Shown: positions 44,368-55,199, numbered from the stretch's first letter. The stretch: DNA of 64,000 nucleotides from Citrobacter freundii (GCF_011077955.1 NZ_JAALBX010000019.1:1-64000), one strand, 5' to 3'. Made by a program: numbers and translations. Notes: generated by a model not told the origin, from the sequence alone.

Positions 44368-45651
44368 TTCTTCGACGCTTTGGCGTAACGGTTTGACTGG
44401 GATTACGCGCACCTGGCGGATCATATTGTCCTGCACATCCAGGATATCGATATCGTACTGGGAAATGCGTACCCGTGTGCCGTTAGCGGGGATCTCTTCC
44501 AGCACTTCCAGCAGCATGCCGTTGATGGTTCGTGCTTCTTCTTCGGGCAAGTGCCAGTTAAAGGCTTTATTGATTTCCCGAATGTTCGCGCCGCCCTCAA
44601 TAATCACGGAGCCATCATTCTGCGGGTTAACTTCTTCCGCGAGGGTGGGTGACATGGACGTGGTGAAGTCTCCGACAATTTCTTCCAGAATATCCTCAAC
44701 GGTAATCAGCCCCTGAATATCACCGTATTCATTGACGACCAGGCCGACTTTCTTTTTATTGCGCTGAAATTTCACTAACTGGGTGCTGAGTGGCGTACCT
44801 TCCGGTACGTAATAAATTTCGTCCGCGGCGCGCAGCAGGATTTCTTTTGTGAATTCCTGCTTCTCGGTCATCAACCGGTACGCTTCGCGCACCCGCAACA
44901 TGCTGATGGCGTCGTCCAGCGAATCCCGGTACAGCACGATACGGCCATGGGGCGAGTGGGTGAGCTGGCGGATAATGGCTTTCCAGTCGTCGTTTATATC
45001 GATACCGACAATTTCATTACGCGGCACCATGATGTCGCTGACACTGACCTTTTCGAGATCCAGTATCGACAGCAACATATCCTGATTGCGCTGGGAAATT
45101 TGCGAGTGGGATTCGTTAACGATGGTGCGCAGTTCATCTTTGCTGAGTGCCGTACTGACGACATTGTCGACTTTGATCCCCACCATCCGCATCAATATAC
45201 GTGTCACTGTATTCAGCAACCACACGAGCGGCATCATGACGATTTGCAGCGGACCCAGTAAGAGGCTGCTTGGGAAAGCCACTTTTTCGGGATACAGGGC
45301 CGCGATGGTTTTCGGTAGCACTTCAGCAAAAATCAGCACCACGAATGTGAGCACACCGGTGGCGATGGCAACGCCCGCATTGCCATAAAGACGCATGCCG
45401 ACGATAGTCGCAATGGCAGAGGCGAGAATATTGACCAGGTTATTGCCGATGAGCACAAGACTAATCAGGCGATCCGGTTTGCGCAGCAGCTTTTCAACAC
45501 GACGGGCGGCGCGATTACCCTGTTTGGCAAGATGACGCAGACGGTAGCGATTAAGCGTCATCATGCCGGTTTCAGAGCCTGAGAAGTAAGCTGAAACCAC
45601 TACCATCACTATCAACGAAACGATGAGCGTGGTAGTTGAAATATGGTCCAA
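44365..45651 (-). CDS. yfjD: CorB/YfjD, CNNM-type membrane protein with CBS pair (428 aa)
   Basis: I place the start at TTG 45651 (DHISTTTLIVSLIVMVVVSA), matching the usual length; earlier ATG codons lie in ypjD. The DUF21 domain has four helices with AYFSGSETGMMTLNRYRLRH. A CBS pair (VPRNEIVGIDINDDWKAIIR, VVNEYGDIQGLITVEDILEE) and the CorC_HlyC domain follow. It is linked to Mg/Co export or tolerance. It follows ypjD by 13 bases. Confidence 0.92.
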   Translation of the reverse strand: MDHISTTTLIVSLIVMVVVSAYFSGSETGMMTLNRYRLRHLAKQGNRAARRVEKLLRKPDRLISLVLIGNNLVNILASAIATIVGMRLYGNAGVAIATGVLTFVVLIFAEVLPKTIAALYPEKVAFPSSLLLGPLQIVMMPLVWLLNTVTRILMRMVGIKVDNVVSTALSKDELRTIVNESHSQISQRNQDMLLSILDLEKVSVSDIMVPRNEIVGIDINDDWKAIIRQLTHSPHGRIVLYRDSLDDAISMLRVREAYRLMTEKQEFTKEILLRAADEIYYVPEGTPLSTQLVKFQRNKKKVGLVVNEYGDIQGLITVEDILEEIVGDFTTSMSPTLAEEVNPQNDGSVIIEGGANIREINKAFNWHLPEEEARTINGMLLEVLEEIPANGTRVRISQYDIDILDVQDNMIRQVRVIPVKPLRQSVEE

Positions 45652-45664
45652 GGGCGATCCTCTG

Positions 45665-46456
45665 TTATCTGACAAACTCTTGAATGACGCGGCTACCGAA
45701 ATAGGCAAGCGTCAACAATACCGCGCCTGCCACGTTGAACCAAACGACGCGGCGTCCACGCCAGCCTTCATGAAAATGTCCCCACAGCAAAATTATGTAC
45801 ATAAACCAGGCGATGATCGACAGGACAGCTTTGTCGATGTTTTCGAGGCTAAACAGGTTATGCATATAAAAGAGACCGGTGCATAACGTTAAGGTCAAAA
45901 GCACCACACCCACCTGAGTGATATGAAACATTTTGCGCTCAATCGTCATCAGCGGGGGCATTTCATTATTGAAGGCTAACTTTTTATGTTTGAGCTGGTA
46001 ATCAATCCACGCCAGTTGAAGTGCGTACAGCGCGGCGATGATAAGCGTAGCGTAAGCGAACAACGAGAGTCCGATATGCACCATCATTCCCGGCGTGGTT
46101 TCGAGATGGGTAATAAACTCGTTAGGCATAAACGTCGCGAACGCCAGGTTGATAAGCGCAAAGGCATATACGATAGGCAACAGCAACCAGCCGCGATTGC
46201 GGGAGGCGACGATAGTCATTACGGTGCAAATCAGCAGGCTTACCAGCGAACCTACGTTGAGCAGGCTAAGATTCTGGCCCGACCCGTCTGAGGGGAAAAT
46301 CCGCGCTTCCAGCGCGAGACCATGGCTTATCAGCGCAATTACTGCTGAAATGATGGCGATACGGCGCCATGCGCTGTTCTTTCGAAGCAGCCCGGGGATA
46401 ATCAGCGCCAGGCTGATGGAGTAAGCGACGAGCGCAAGTAGTGCGAAAAAAGGCAT
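45665..46456 (-). CDS. ypjD: Inner-membrane protein YpjD, CcsA/cytochrome c assembly-like (263 aa)
   Basis: Eight predicted helices; PGMMVHIGLSLFAYATLIIA and IIAWFMYIILLWGHFHEGWR carry conserved His residues of the HemX/CcsA-type fold. A role in heme handling has been proposed for the family; with corB next to it, a role in metal tolerance is also possible. It diverges from ffh. Confidence 0.9.
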   Translation of the reverse strand: MPFFALLALVAYSISLALIIPGLLRKNSAWRRIAIISAVIALISHGLALEARIFPSDGSGQNLSLLNVGSLVSLLICTVMTIVASRNRGWLLLPIVYAFALINLAFATFMPNEFITHLETTPGMMVHIGLSLFAYATLIIAALYALQLAWIDYQLKHKKLAFNNEMPPLMTIERKMFHITQVGVVLLTLTLCTGLFYMHNLFSLENIDKAVLSIIAWFMYIILLWGHFHEGWRGRRVVWFNVAGAVLLTLAYFGSRVIQEFVR

Positions 46457-46624
46457 ATAAGGGTGTCGTTCATTCGCCAGAAAGGAAAGTTAATCAGTAT
46501 ACCGTTACGTGACTCAGGCTCCAACCGTTCCATCACACCATATACAACGATCGTGTTATACTCCGACCCATTCTGTATCAGAGTCGCTATGGCGGCCGTA
46601 ATCTGACCTCTTAGGCAAAAGACC

Positions 46625-47986
46625 ATGTTTGATAATTTAACCGATCGTTTGTCGCGCACGCTGCGCAATATCAGCGGCCGTGGACGCCTGACTGAAGACA
46701 ATATCAAAGATACGCTGCGCGAAGTGCGTATGGCGCTGTTGGAAGCCGACGTGGCACTGCCTGTCGTGCGGGATTTTATCAATCGCGTAAAAGAAAAAGC
46801 GGTTGGTCATGAAGTGAACAAGAGCCTGACGCCGGGTCAGGAGTTCGTGAAAATCGTTCGCAACGAACTGGTTGCGGCGATGGGCGAAGAAAACCAGACG
46901 CTGAACCTGGCCGCGCAACCCCCTGCGGTGGTGTTGATGGCAGGTTTGCAGGGTGCCGGTAAAACCACAAGCGTGGGTAAACTCGGTAAATTCCTGCGCG
47001 AAAAGCACAAGAAAAAAGTGATGGTGGTATCCGCCGACGTGTATCGCCCGGCGGCGATCAAACAGCTGGAAACCCTGGCGCAGCAGGTTGGTGTCGATTT
47101 CTTCCCGTCTGATGCGGCGCAAAAGCCGGTAGATATTGTTAACGCCGCGCTCAAAGAAGCCAAACTGAAATTCTACGATGTGCTGCTGGTGGATACCGCC
47201 GGTCGTTTGCACGTCGATGAAGCCATGATGGATGAGATTAAGCAGGTTCATGCCGCGATTAATCCGGTTGAGACCCTGTTTGTCGTTGACGCAATGACCG
47301 GTCAGGATGCGGCGAATACCGCAAAAGCGTTCAACGAAGCGCTGCCGCTTACGGGCGTGGTGCTGACCAAAGTCGACGGTGATGCTCGCGGCGGTGCGGC
47401 GCTCTCTATTCGCCATATCACCGGTAAGCCGGTTAAATTCTTAGGCGTCGGTGAAAAAACCGAAGCGCTTGAGCCGTTCCACCCGGATCGTATTGCGTCG
47501 CGTATTCTGGGCATGGGCGACGTGCTGTCGCTTATCGAAGATATCGAAAGCAAAGTTGACCGCGCGCAGGCGGAGAAGCTGGCTCATAAGCTGAAGAAAG
47601 GCGATGGTTTCGACCTGAACGACTTCCTTGAACAGCTTAAGCAGATGAAGAACATGGGCGGTATGGCAAGCCTGATGGGCAAGCTGCCGGGCATGGGGCA
47701 GATCCCGGATAACGTGAAGTCCCAAATGGACGACAAAGTGCTGGTGCGCATGGAGGCGATAATCAGCTCCATGACGCTTAAAGAGCGCGCTAATCCCGAT
47801 ATCATTAAAGGTTCTCGTAAGCGTCGCATCGCTGCCGGTTGCGGTATGCAGGTACAGGACGTTAACCGCCTTCTGAAGCAGTTCGACGACATGCAGCGCA
47901 TGATGAAGAAGATGAAGAAGGGCGGTATGGCGAAAATGATGCGGGGCATGAAGGGCATGATGCCGCCTGGATTCCCGGGTCGTTAA
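46625..47986 (+). CDS. ffh: Signal recognition particle protein Ffh (453 aa)
   Basis: N domain (MFDNLTDRLSRTLRNISGRG), then G domain with LMAGLQGAGKTTSVGKLGKF, VVSADVYRPAAIKQLETLAQ, LLVDTAGRLHVDEAMMDEIK and TKVDGDARGG. The Met-rich M domain with MMKKMKKGGMAKMMRGMKGM binds signal peptides and 4.5S RNA (not in this window). It guides inner-membrane proteins to FtsY and SecYEG. Confidence 0.98.
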   Translation: MFDNLTDRLSRTLRNISGRGRLTEDNIKDTLREVRMALLEADVALPVVRDFINRVKEKAVGHEVNKSLTPGQEFVKIVRNELVAAMGEENQTLNLAAQPPAVVLMAGLQGAGKTTSVGKLGKFLREKHKKKVMVVSADVYRPAAIKQLETLAQQVGVDFFPSDAAQKPVDIVNAALKEAKLKFYDVLLVDTAGRLHVDEAMMDEIKQVHAAINPVETLFVVDAMTGQDAANTAKAFNEALPLTGVVLTKVDGDARGGAALSIRHITGKPVKFLGVGEKTEALEPFHPDRIASRILGMGDVLSLIEDIESKVDRAQAEKLAHKLKKGDGFDLNDFLEQLKQMKNMGGMASLMGKLPGMGQIPDNVKSQMDDKVLVRMEAIISSMTLKERANPDIIKGSRKRRIAAGCGMQVQDVNRLLKQFDDMQRMMKKMKKGGMAKMMRGMKGMMPPGFPGR

Positions 47987-48186
47987 TCTTTTAAGACCTG
48001 GCTTTTGCCAGTTTGGCGCCGGCGCGTACGCGTTATGCTCACTCATGCGCATACGTGCCAGTGACGATAACTGCGCACCCGTCGGCGCCAAACGGACTGC
48101 ATCGCCAGCGGTCTTTTACAGCAGAGTATTGAACTGCTGATTGCATTTTCCCCAGAAATCAGTAAAATTTTCGGGCTTTTAATATG

Positions 48187-48225
48187 ACACCGGGCTCCTT
48201 CCCTCGAGGGGGCCTGGTGTTTTAT
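48187..48225 (+). terminator. Leader hairpin before rpsP
   Basis: ACACCGGGCTCC pairs with GGGGGCCTGGTGT and ends TTTTATT. It lies between ffh and rpsP and may act as terminator or leader attenuator of the ribosomal-protein operon. Confidence 0.65.
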
Positions 48226-48242
48226 TCACTATAGAGGATGTT

Positions 48243-48491
48243 ATGGTAACTATTCGTTTAGCACGTCACGGCGCTAAAAAGCGTCCGTTCTACCAGATTG
48301 TCGTAACCGACAGCCGTAATGCACGTAACGGTCGTTTCATCGAGCGCGTTGGTTTCTTCAACCCGATCGCTAACGAAAAAGAAGAAGGCACTCGCCTGAA
48401 TCTGGATCGTATTGAGCACTGGGTTGGCCAGGGCGCTACCGTTTCTGATCGCGTTTCCGCGCTGATCAAAGCCGCTAAGAAAGCAGCTTAA
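48243..48491 (+). CDS. rpsP: 30S ribosomal protein S16 (82 aa)
   Basis: [20 protein letters not shown] and [20 protein letters not shown] are the S16 core. First gene of the rpsP-rimM-trmD-rplS operon; TATAGAGGATGTT gives the ribosome site. It stabilises the lower body of the 30S subunit. Confidence 0.98.
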   Translation: MVTIRLARHGAKKRPFYQIVVTDSRNARNGRFIERVGFFNPIANEKEEGTRLNLDRIEHWVGQGATVSDRVSALIKAAKKAA

Positions 48492-48509
48492 TCTGTCACG
48501 GTGGCCATG

Positions 48510-49058
48510 ATGAGCAAGCAAGACGCCGCGAAGGTTCCTGTTAACCCGATTGTCCTTGGGAAAATGGGCTCCTGCTACGGTATCCGTGGTTGGCTCAGAG
48601 TGTTTTCCTCCACCGAAGACGCTGAAAGCATTTTTGACTATCAGCCTTGGTTTATCCAGAAGGCCGGTCAGTGGCAGCCAGTACAGCTGGAAAGCTGGAA
48701 GCACCACAATCAGGATCTGATCATCAAGCTGAAAGGCGTTGACGATCGGGATGCGGCGAATCTGCTCACCAATTGCGAAATTGTGGTTGATTCAACGCAA
48801 CTGCCCCCGCTTGAAGAGGGTGACTATTACTGGAAAGACCTTATGGGTTGTCAGGTAGTGACCACTGAGGGATATCAGCTCGGTAAAGTCATCGATATGA
48901 TGGAAACCGGGTCAAACGACGTTCTCGTCGTTAAGGCAAACCTGAAAGATGCGTTCGGCATCAAGGAGCGGTTGGTTCCGTTCCTCGATGGGCAGGTTAT
49001 AAAGAAAGTCGATCTCGCTACTCAAACCATTGAAGTAGATTGGGATCCTGGTTTTTAA
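48510..49058 (+). CDS. rimM: 16S rRNA processing factor RimM (182 aa)
   Basis: The start ATG 48510 ([20 protein letters not shown]) gives the usual 182 residues and has GGTGG in front; ATG 48507 and GTG 48501 are in frame. [20 protein letters not shown] and the PRC-barrel end ([20 protein letters not shown]) are clear. It helps build the 30S head and binds S19. Confidence 0.96.
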   Translation: MSKQDAAKVPVNPIVLGKMGSCYGIRGWLRVFSSTEDAESIFDYQPWFIQKAGQWQPVQLESWKHHNQDLIIKLKGVDDRDAANLLTNCEIVVDSTQLPPLEEGDYYWKDLMGCQVVTTEGYQLGKVIDMMETGSNDVLVVKANLKDAFGIKERLVPFLDGQVIKKVDLATQTIEVDWDPGF

Positions 49059-49088
49059 ATTCTCCATAAAACGGTAAAAGACGGCGCT

Positions 49089-49862
49089 ATGTGGATTGGC
49101 ATAATTAGCCTGTTTCCTGAGATGTTCCGCGCAATTACCGATTACGGGGTAACTGGCCGGGCAGTAAAAAATGGCCTGCTGAGCATCCAGAGCTGGAGTC
49201 CGCGTGATTTCGCTCATGACCGGCACCGTACCGTGGACGATCGTCCTTACGGCGGCGGACCGGGGATGTTAATGATGGTGCAGCCCTTACGGGATGCCAT
49301 TCATGCCGCAAAAGCTGCGGCGGGCGAAGGCGCGAAGGTTGTCTACCTTTCACCTCAGGGACGCAAGCTTGATCAAGAAGGCGTCTGTGAGTTAGCGACA
49401 AACGAGAAGTTAATTCTGGTTTGTGGCCGTTACGAAGGGATTGATGAGCGCGTGATCCAGACCGAAATTGACGAAGAATGGTCAATCGGTGATTACGTTC
49501 TCAGCGGTGGTGAGTTACCAGCGATGACGCTGATTGACTCGGTCGCCCGGTTTATTCCGGGAGTGCTGGGCCATGAAGCATCGGCAATTGAAGATTCATT
49601 TGCCGACGGGTTGCTGGATTGCCCACATTACACCCGCCCTGAAGTACTGGAAGGGATGGAAGTACCGGCAGTTTTGCTGTCGGGGAACCACGCTGAAATC
49701 CGTCGCTGGCGTTTGAAGCAGCAATTGGGTCGAACCTGGCTTAGAAGACCTGAACTTTTGGAAAACCTGGCTCTGACTGAAGAGCAAGCAAGGTTGCTGG
49801 CGGCGTTCAAAAGTGAACACGCACAACAGCAGCATAAACATGATGGGAATGGCGACGCGTAA
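49089..49862 (+). CDS. trmD: tRNA (guanine37-N1)-methyltransferase TrmD (257 aa)
   Basis: The SPOUT trefoil knot is seen in [26 protein letters not shown] and [22 protein letters not shown] 49089 gives [20 protein letters not shown]. It methylates G37 next to the anticodon and prevents +1 slips. The C-terminal tail ([15 protein letters not shown]) is slightly long. Confidence 0.98.
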   Translation: MWIGIISLFPEMFRAITDYGVTGRAVKNGLLSIQSWSPRDFAHDRHRTVDDRPYGGGPGMLMMVQPLRDAIHAAKAAAGEGAKVVYLSPQGRKLDQEGVCELATNEKLILVCGRYEGIDERVIQTEIDEEWSIGDYVLSGGELPAMTLIDSVARFIPGVLGHEASAIEDSFADGLLDCPHYTRPEVLEGMEVPAVLLSGNHAEIRRWRLKQQLGRTWLRRPELLENLALTEEQARLLAAFKSEHAQQQHKHDGNGDA

Positions 49863-49904
49863 GCGGCCACCCAAAACATCAGTTTACCCAGGATAAGAGA
49901 TTAA

Positions 49905-50255
<351 letters not shown>

Positions 50256-50292
50256 GAAACGCTTTCGCGACATCCGTGAAAGTAGTGTAGAT

Positions 50293-50329
50293 ACAAGGGG
50301 TTGGCATTTTGCCAGCCCCTTGTTTTTTT
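50293..50329 (+). terminator. rplS operon terminator
   Basis: ACAAGGGGTTGGC-ATTTT-GCCAGCCCCTTGT followed by seven T. Confidence 0.92.
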
Positions 50330-50443
50330 GTGCAGGGCAAAAAAATGCCCACCGAAACGATGGGCAATGACTACCTGTGAAAGGGTGAGCCGCTCTGATA
50401 CTTATCGGCATCGCCACTTACGTCGCAAGTCCACTACAAGATG

Positions 50444-52393
50444 TTATGCATGTTCCTCGTTCAGGCTGAAACGCTGCACGCTTTGCGCTAACTGCTGCGC
50501 TTGATCTTCCAGAGAGGTCGCGGCGGCCGTTATTTGCTGAACCAGCGCGGCGTTTTGCTGCGTTACCCCGTCCATTTCGTTTACTGCGATAGTGACCTGG
50601 CTGATGCCTTTCGCCTGCTCATCAGAAGCGCTGACGATCTCGTCGATAATGGACTGCACCGAACTTACCGCTTTGGTCATCTCCTGCATGGTTTTGCCTG
50701 CGTCATGAACTAACTGAACGCCGTTTTCTACCCGCTGGCTGGATTCGGTAATCAGGGCGGCGATGTCTTTTACCGCCTCAGCGCTTCGCTGGGCAAGATT
50801 CCGCACTTCCGAGGCCACCACGGCAAAGCCGCGTCCTTGTTCGCCGGCACGGGCGGCTTCCACCGCAGCGTTAAGCGCCAAAATATTGGTCTGGAAGGCG
50901 ATGCTGTTAATGATCGCTGTGATATCGCCGATTTTCTTCGCGCTATCATCAATCTGCGACATGGTTTCCACCACTTGTCCCACCAGCAATTCACCCTGGC
51001 TTGCGATACGGGTCGCGTTCTCCGTTAAAGCAGTCGCGTTATGGGCGTTTTCAGCGTTGTGTTTCACGGTCGCGGTGAACTGCTCCATACTGGCTGCCGT
51101 CTGTTCAAGCGCGGCCGCCTGTTGCTCAGTACGTGAAGCAAGGTTGATGTTGCCGCTAACAATCTCTTCTGCACCCTGGCGCACCGAGTCACTGGACGTC
51201 TTAATCTGCCCGACTATTTGCCGCAGTTGAGTCTGCATGGTGTGCAGAGCAAAGAACAAACTTTGCCGATCGTTATCTTTTACATGAATGGTGTTATCAA
51301 GCTTGCCGTCCGCTACCGCCAGCGCAATGGTTGCGGCTTCCAGCGGTTCCCCGCCAATCGGTTTGATCACTTTGCGGCTAAAGACCACGGCCAGCAGTGC
51401 GCTCACCAGCAGGATGCTAATAACCATCATGATAATAGCCAGCGTCAGTTGATGATTAGCGGCCGCCATAACCTGGCTTACCGGCGCTACCACACCCAGA
51501 TACCAGTTGCCGGTACCGTTGCCGATTTTCAACGGCTGCCACGTGACCAGTGCATCTTCGCCCAGCACCGGGTCCGCCTGCTCAAACACTGACGTGGTGA
51601 AGTTATGGGTATTGCCAGGGTACGGTTTAGTAGTCAGGTTTTTATCCGGGTAAGAGATAATTTTTCCGGCGGTTGAGAGCAGTACCGCGTATCCGCCGCC
51701 CTGCCAGGGTTTAATCTGGTTCACTTTTTGTTGTAAAGAGGCGAGAGAAATATCAGAAGTCACGACACCATAGAGCTTGCCTTCGCTGACGATTGGCGCC
51801 GCGACTGAAGTCAGTAGCGTCGGCACGCCATTGTAGGCGTAGCTGTAAGGTTCAATCAGCGTATCTTTCTGCGATTTCTGCGGCACCAGATAGTAGTCAC
51901 CCTGACCAGGGTCCAGATAGGACATCAGCGGATGAACATTGTATTTACCGGCGGGATCACGATCGACAAAGTAGGCATAACGGCCTTCAGGCGCCTGATT
52001 GGGTTTGCCGTCGAATTCCGCATCACGCCCGTCCCAGATATTTTTCTCAAAGATGACGGACACAGAGAGGTAATCAGGATTATCACGCATCGCTGATTCC
52101 TGCATTTTGATACCCACATTCCGATCGGTCACGCCCGCCATGGGTAGCGCAATCATGCTATGGCCAAGGTTATGCGCCACATCGCGCGCATAGCTGAGTT
52201 CGCTCTGAATTTTCAGGGCTTCGCTTTGTGCGATTTGCTGTAAATATTCTTCCGCTAAGGATTTTTGTACACTGCTGGATTGCCAGCTAAGTACACCAAT
52301 TGTCACGACAAAACCGAGCGTGATGGTGATGGCACCCGTTAATAACACCTGCGCGCGGGTGCTCATTTTTTTATGAACATTTTTTCTGGCCAT
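50444..52393 (-). CDS. Methyl-accepting chemotaxis protein with dCache sensor (649 aa)
   Basis: ATG 52393 follows AGGAGCGG. One helix at about 12-33, a periplasmic dCache domain (about 35-300; [20 protein letters not shown]), a second helix ([20 protein letters not shown]), HAMP, then the signalling domain with [20 protein letters not shown] and [20 protein letters not shown]. The end SLNEEHA lacks the NWETF tether for CheR/CheB, so adaptation may rely on other receptors. The ligand is unknown. A sigma-28 promoter is present. Confidence 0.93.
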   Translation of the reverse strand: MARKNVHKKMSTRAQVLLTGAITITLGFVVTIGVLSWQSSSVQKSLAEEYLQQIAQSEALKIQSELSYARDVAHNLGHSMIALPMAGVTDRNVGIKMQESAMRDNPDYLSVSVIFEKNIWDGRDAEFDGKPNQAPEGRYAYFVDRDPAGKYNVHPLMSYLDPGQGDYYLVPQKSQKDTLIEPYSYAYNGVPTLLTSVAAPIVSEGKLYGVVTSDISLASLQQKVNQIKPWQGGGYAVLLSTAGKIISYPDKNLTTKPYPGNTHNFTTSVFEQADPVLGEDALVTWQPLKIGNGTGNWYLGVVAPVSQVMAAANHQLTLAIIMMVISILLVSALLAVVFSRKVIKPIGGEPLEAATIALAVADGKLDNTIHVKDNDRQSLFFALHTMQTQLRQIVGQIKTSSDSVRQGAEEIVSGNINLASRTEQQAAALEQTAASMEQFTATVKHNAENAHNATALTENATRIASQGELLVGQVVETMSQIDDSAKKIGDITAIINSIAFQTNILALNAAVEAARAGEQGRGFAVVASEVRNLAQRSAEAVKDIAALITESSQRVENGVQLVHDAGKTMQEMTKAVSSVQSIIDEIVSASDEQAKGISQVTIAVNEMDGVTQQNAALVQQITAAATSLEDQAQQLAQSVQRFSLNEEHA

Positions 52394-52469
52394 TACCGCT
52401 CCTATGAAATCATTCAATCACGTCAACAAACATCCTCCTTGTTACTGGCAAAGATCCCTTATGAGGGAG

Positions 52470-52496
52470 ATATCGGCGTACATTTTTTGATCTTTA
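52470..52496 (-). promoter_or_regulatory. Sigma-28 (FliA) promoter of the chemoreceptor
   Basis: On the minus strand TAAAGATC, 11 bases, GCCGATAT. The consensus is TAAAGTTT-N11-GCCGATAA. It lies 77 bases before the receptor start and ties it to the flagellar class 3 regulon. Confidence 0.82.
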
Positions 52497-53012
52497 ATGG
52501 CGACAAGGACCCCGATACCTGGTGTTATTAAAAAACCTTAAGGCTTTCCCGTGTAAAAAGTGACAAGCATGAAAAAATTGAAGGAATAGGCGATCGGCAA
52601 CCGCGCTCATCAGCATTTTATTCTGGTGAGCAGGCAAGAAAATATTTTACATCGAAGCCACATTGCTTCGCCGCACAGCTGTTTCTCATTGAGAAATGAA
52701 CCCCAAATGTCAGAGGCCTGAACGCGTTGAAGGGGGCGCTGCACAAATCCTCTTTTAGATAGTCGGGCGAAAACTTCACCTCTTACGGCGCGGGACAATA
52801 AAACTCACGGCGCGGGAGAGGAGCGGTCATACTCGCCTTGCTTAGCGCGAGTCCTTTTTCTTTTACGGCTTTGTTAACTTGCTCCAGTATTAGCAACAGT
52901 AAAAATTTTATGATCGGGCGCGTCACCATGACGCAGCAGTCATTCTGCGGAGTAAAACTCAGCTTGTCGGATGTGGGTTGCTGGTGGGATAGATGAACAA
53001 GGAAAAGTATTC
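52497..53012. other. Intergenic region before the small secreted protein
   Basis: No convincing gene. It holds upstream DNA of two divergent genes. Open frames on the minus strand lack ribosome sites and family features. Confidence 0.4.
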
Positions 53013-53195
53013 ATGAAAGCTAATGGTCGGTTTCTCCTTTCTGTATGTCTCGTTTTTCTGACGGTGTCTTCTTTCGCCTCCGCCGCGAATTATCCGTGTT
53101 CAAAATCGAAAGGCGGCGTCTCGCACTGTACTGCAGACGGTAAGTTCGTCTGTAATGATGGAAGCATTAGCCGTTCGAAAAAAGTTTGCCGCTAG
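53013..53195 (+). CDS. Small secreted Cys-rich protein, YdcA-like (60 aa)
   Basis: ATG 53013 follows AAGGAAAAG; GTG/ATG codons upstream are less likely. A signal peptide (FLLSVCLVFLTVSSFASAAN) precedes a mature part with CSKSKGGVSHCTADGKFVCN and DGSISRSKKVC. Four Cys could form two disulfides. It matches the small periplasmic YdcA-like proteins by eye; function unknown. Confidence 0.7.
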   Translation: MKANGRFLLSVCLVFLTVSSFASAANYPCSKSKGGVSHCTADGKFVCNDGSISRSKKVCR

Positions 53196-53243
53196 CCATT
53201 GCCATAATGGGCAGCGTGCTTTGCGGGCAGGATAGAAAATGTG

Positions 53244-53272
53244 AGGCTGTACCGGGTGTACAGCCTTTTTTT
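53244..53272 (+). terminator. Terminator after the YdcA-like gene
   Basis: AGGCTGTAC-CGG-GTGTACAGCCT followed by a T run. Confidence 0.88.
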
Positions 53273-53342
53273 GCCAGACGTGCGCTTTTTATTAACTCGC
53301 TAAACGCAAATCATTTACAATACCCTTTCTTATGGAGGGTAT

Positions 53343-53759
53343 GTGACGAACGGTGCAGCGCAATCATACAAGACGAAAAGAGCGGCATGGGTAGCGCTGT
53401 TTGCTATGTTGCTGATCCTCGTCGCGCCGCTGATTTCTGTCTCTTTGCATAATGCTCGGGCGAGCGATGCTGGCCCGTCATCTCATTCCCCGCATCATCA
53501 CACAATGAATATGCCTGACAGCATGGCTGAGCATGTTCACACGCCGGGTCAGTCGATGGTCGATCACGCAGAAGCCTGTGGCTACTGCGTATTGTTAAGC
53601 CATGTACCGGGCATTGTGCTTGTGGCCCTTGCGCTGGTGTATTCGTTATTGCAGCAGGTCCGCAGAGTAAGTGAACCTCGCCGTGTCGATTTTTATCACT
53701 CACCGGTCTGGATACGTCCTGCGCCCCGCGCGCCACCCGTCACGTCTGCTTTTTCCTGA
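53343..53759 (+). CDS. DUF2946 His-rich membrane protein (138 aa)
   Basis: GTG 53343 follows GGAGGG. One N-terminal helix (AALFAML-type, near 14-34), a His-rich loop (SSHSPHHHTMNMPD, AEHVHTPGQSMVDHAEACGY with a CGYC pair), then a second helix. His, Met and Cys suggest metal binding. Upstream, AAATCATTTAC (53308-53318) resembles part of a Fur box, at low confidence. It is followed by the PepSY gene; a GCCGCTCTTAAGAGCGGC hairpin lies between them. Confidence 0.75.
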   Translation: MTNGAAQSYKTKRAAWVALFAMLLILVAPLISVSLHNARASDAGPSSHSPHHHTMNMPDSMAEHVHTPGQSMVDHAEACGYCVLLSHVPGIVLVALALVYSLLQQVRRVSEPRRVDFYHSPVWIRPAPRAPPVTSAFS

Positions 53760-53816
53760 AAACCTGTAATAGCCGCTCTTAAGAGCGGCCTACTGTACTT
53801 TATAAAAAGGAAAAGT

Positions 53817-55196
53817 ATGACTACCTGCATGCCACGCCAGGCCTGGCTTACCTTGCTGCGCCGGCTTCATTTTGCCATCGGATTATTTGTCGGCCCGTTT
53901 ATCTTTATTGCGGCGCTATCGGGCACGCTGTATGTGGCCACGCCGCAGTTAGAAAATTATCTGTATTCATCGGTATTAACCGGAACGCGTGAAGGCGAGC
54001 CACAACCTCTCGCAAAGCAAATTGAAGTGGCGGAACACTATCTTCATCACGCGCTGCGTTTACATGCGGTGAGACCAGGGCTGGATGCCGGCCAAACCAC
54101 ACGGGTGATGTTCAGTGACCCCGCGCTGGCGGCCTCAGAGCACCGGGCCATCTTTATCGACCCGGTGACGCTTGCCGTGACGGGCGATATGACCGTGTAT
54201 GGCACCAGCGGAATACTACCGCTGCGCCAGTGGATTGATTATCTGCATCGTTCGCTATTGCTTGGCGATATCGGCAGGTTTTACAGCGAACTGGCCGCGT
54301 CATGGATGTGGATCGCGGCACTGGGCGGGATAGCGCTGTGGTGGATGACAAGACCCCGGCGCGTACGTAAGCCGGTAACTCGCAGTCGGCTTATGGCCGC
54401 AAGGCACTGGCACAGCCTGTTGGGCCTGATTTTGCTGGCGGGACTACTGCTGTTTTCCGCAACCGGGCTCACCTGGTCCCAATATGCAGGCGGTAACGTT
54501 GATAAATTTCGGGCAGCAATGAACTGGATGACGCCCCAGGTGAATACCATGATATCCGGCGAGGCGGCGCAAACCGATCCGCACGCCGAGCATCATGGGC
54601 ATCAACATAACGCAATGGCGGCAAACGCGTTTAATCCAGACGCTATCGATAGCGTTCTGGCCCTGGCGCAGCAGGCGGGCATTCATGCCCGTTTGCTGGA
54701 GATACGCCCGCCGCGCAGTCTGAATCAGGCCTGGACCGTGACAGAAATCGACAGGCGTTGGCCAACCCAGGTTGATGCGGTCGCGATAAATGGCGAAACG
54801 ATGCAGGTTATCGATAAGATCCATTTTAGTCAGTTTCCGTTGATAGCAAAGCTCACCCGTTGGGGTGTTGATTTCCATATGGGGGTGCTGTTCGGGCTGG
54901 CAAATCAACTGCTGCTGGTAGGATTTGGGGTCGCACTTTGCGTAATGATTGTTCTGGGATACCGGCAGTGGTGGTTACGACGTCCAAAAGCCGCCTCGAC
55001 AAATCCGGTCGAAACGCTGACCCAGGCATGGCTGATGTTGCCTGCAATGGGGCGTCTGGGCGTCGTGATGATTACCGTGGCGTTAGGGATCGCTATGCCG
55101 GTATCAGGGATAAGCGTCGTGCTGTTTTTGCTGGTGGATATTATACGCTGGAAACGGGCACAGGCTCGTCAGAACGCTGAACCCGTTATTTATTAA
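53817..55196 (+). CDS. PepSY-associated TM-helix protein (459 aa)
   Basis: HFAIGLFVGPFIFIAALSGT, YLHRSLLLGDIGRFYSELAA and ARHWHSLLGLILLAGLLLFS carry the conserved His pairs of the PepSY-TM (PiuB-like) family; four main helices frame a periplasmic domain with a His-rich insert (DPHAEHHGHQHN). Members are often induced by iron starvation and may reduce ferric siderophores. It likely works with the DUF2946 protein before it. Confidence 0.88.
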   Translation: MTTCMPRQAWLTLLRRLHFAIGLFVGPFIFIAALSGTLYVATPQLENYLYSSVLTGTREGEPQPLAKQIEVAEHYLHHALRLHAVRPGLDAGQTTRVMFSDPALAASEHRAIFIDPVTLAVTGDMTVYGTSGILPLRQWIDYLHRSLLLGDIGRFYSELAASWMWIAALGGIALWWMTRPRRVRKPVTRSRLMAARHWHSLLGLILLAGLLLFSATGLTWSQYAGGNVDKFRAAMNWMTPQVNTMISGEAAQTDPHAEHHGHQHNAMAANAFNPDAIDSVLALAQQAGIHARLLEIRPPRSLNQAWTVTEIDRRWPTQVDAVAINGETMQVIDKIHFSQFPLIAKLTRWGVDFHMGVLFGLANQLLLVGFGVALCVMIVLGYRQWWLRRPKAASTNPVETLTQAWLMLPAMGRLGVVMITVALGIAMPVSGISVVLFLLVDIIRWKRAQARQNAEPVIY

Positions 55197-55199
55197 GTC

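Noticed and set aside
46637..47416. 259-codon frame opposite ffh
   Set aside because: Shadow of the conserved ffh codons; no ribosome site or family match.
52610..52798. 62-codon minus-strand frame in the chemoreceptor upstream region
   Set aside because: No ribosome site, no conserved features, and mixed composition; not supported as a gene.
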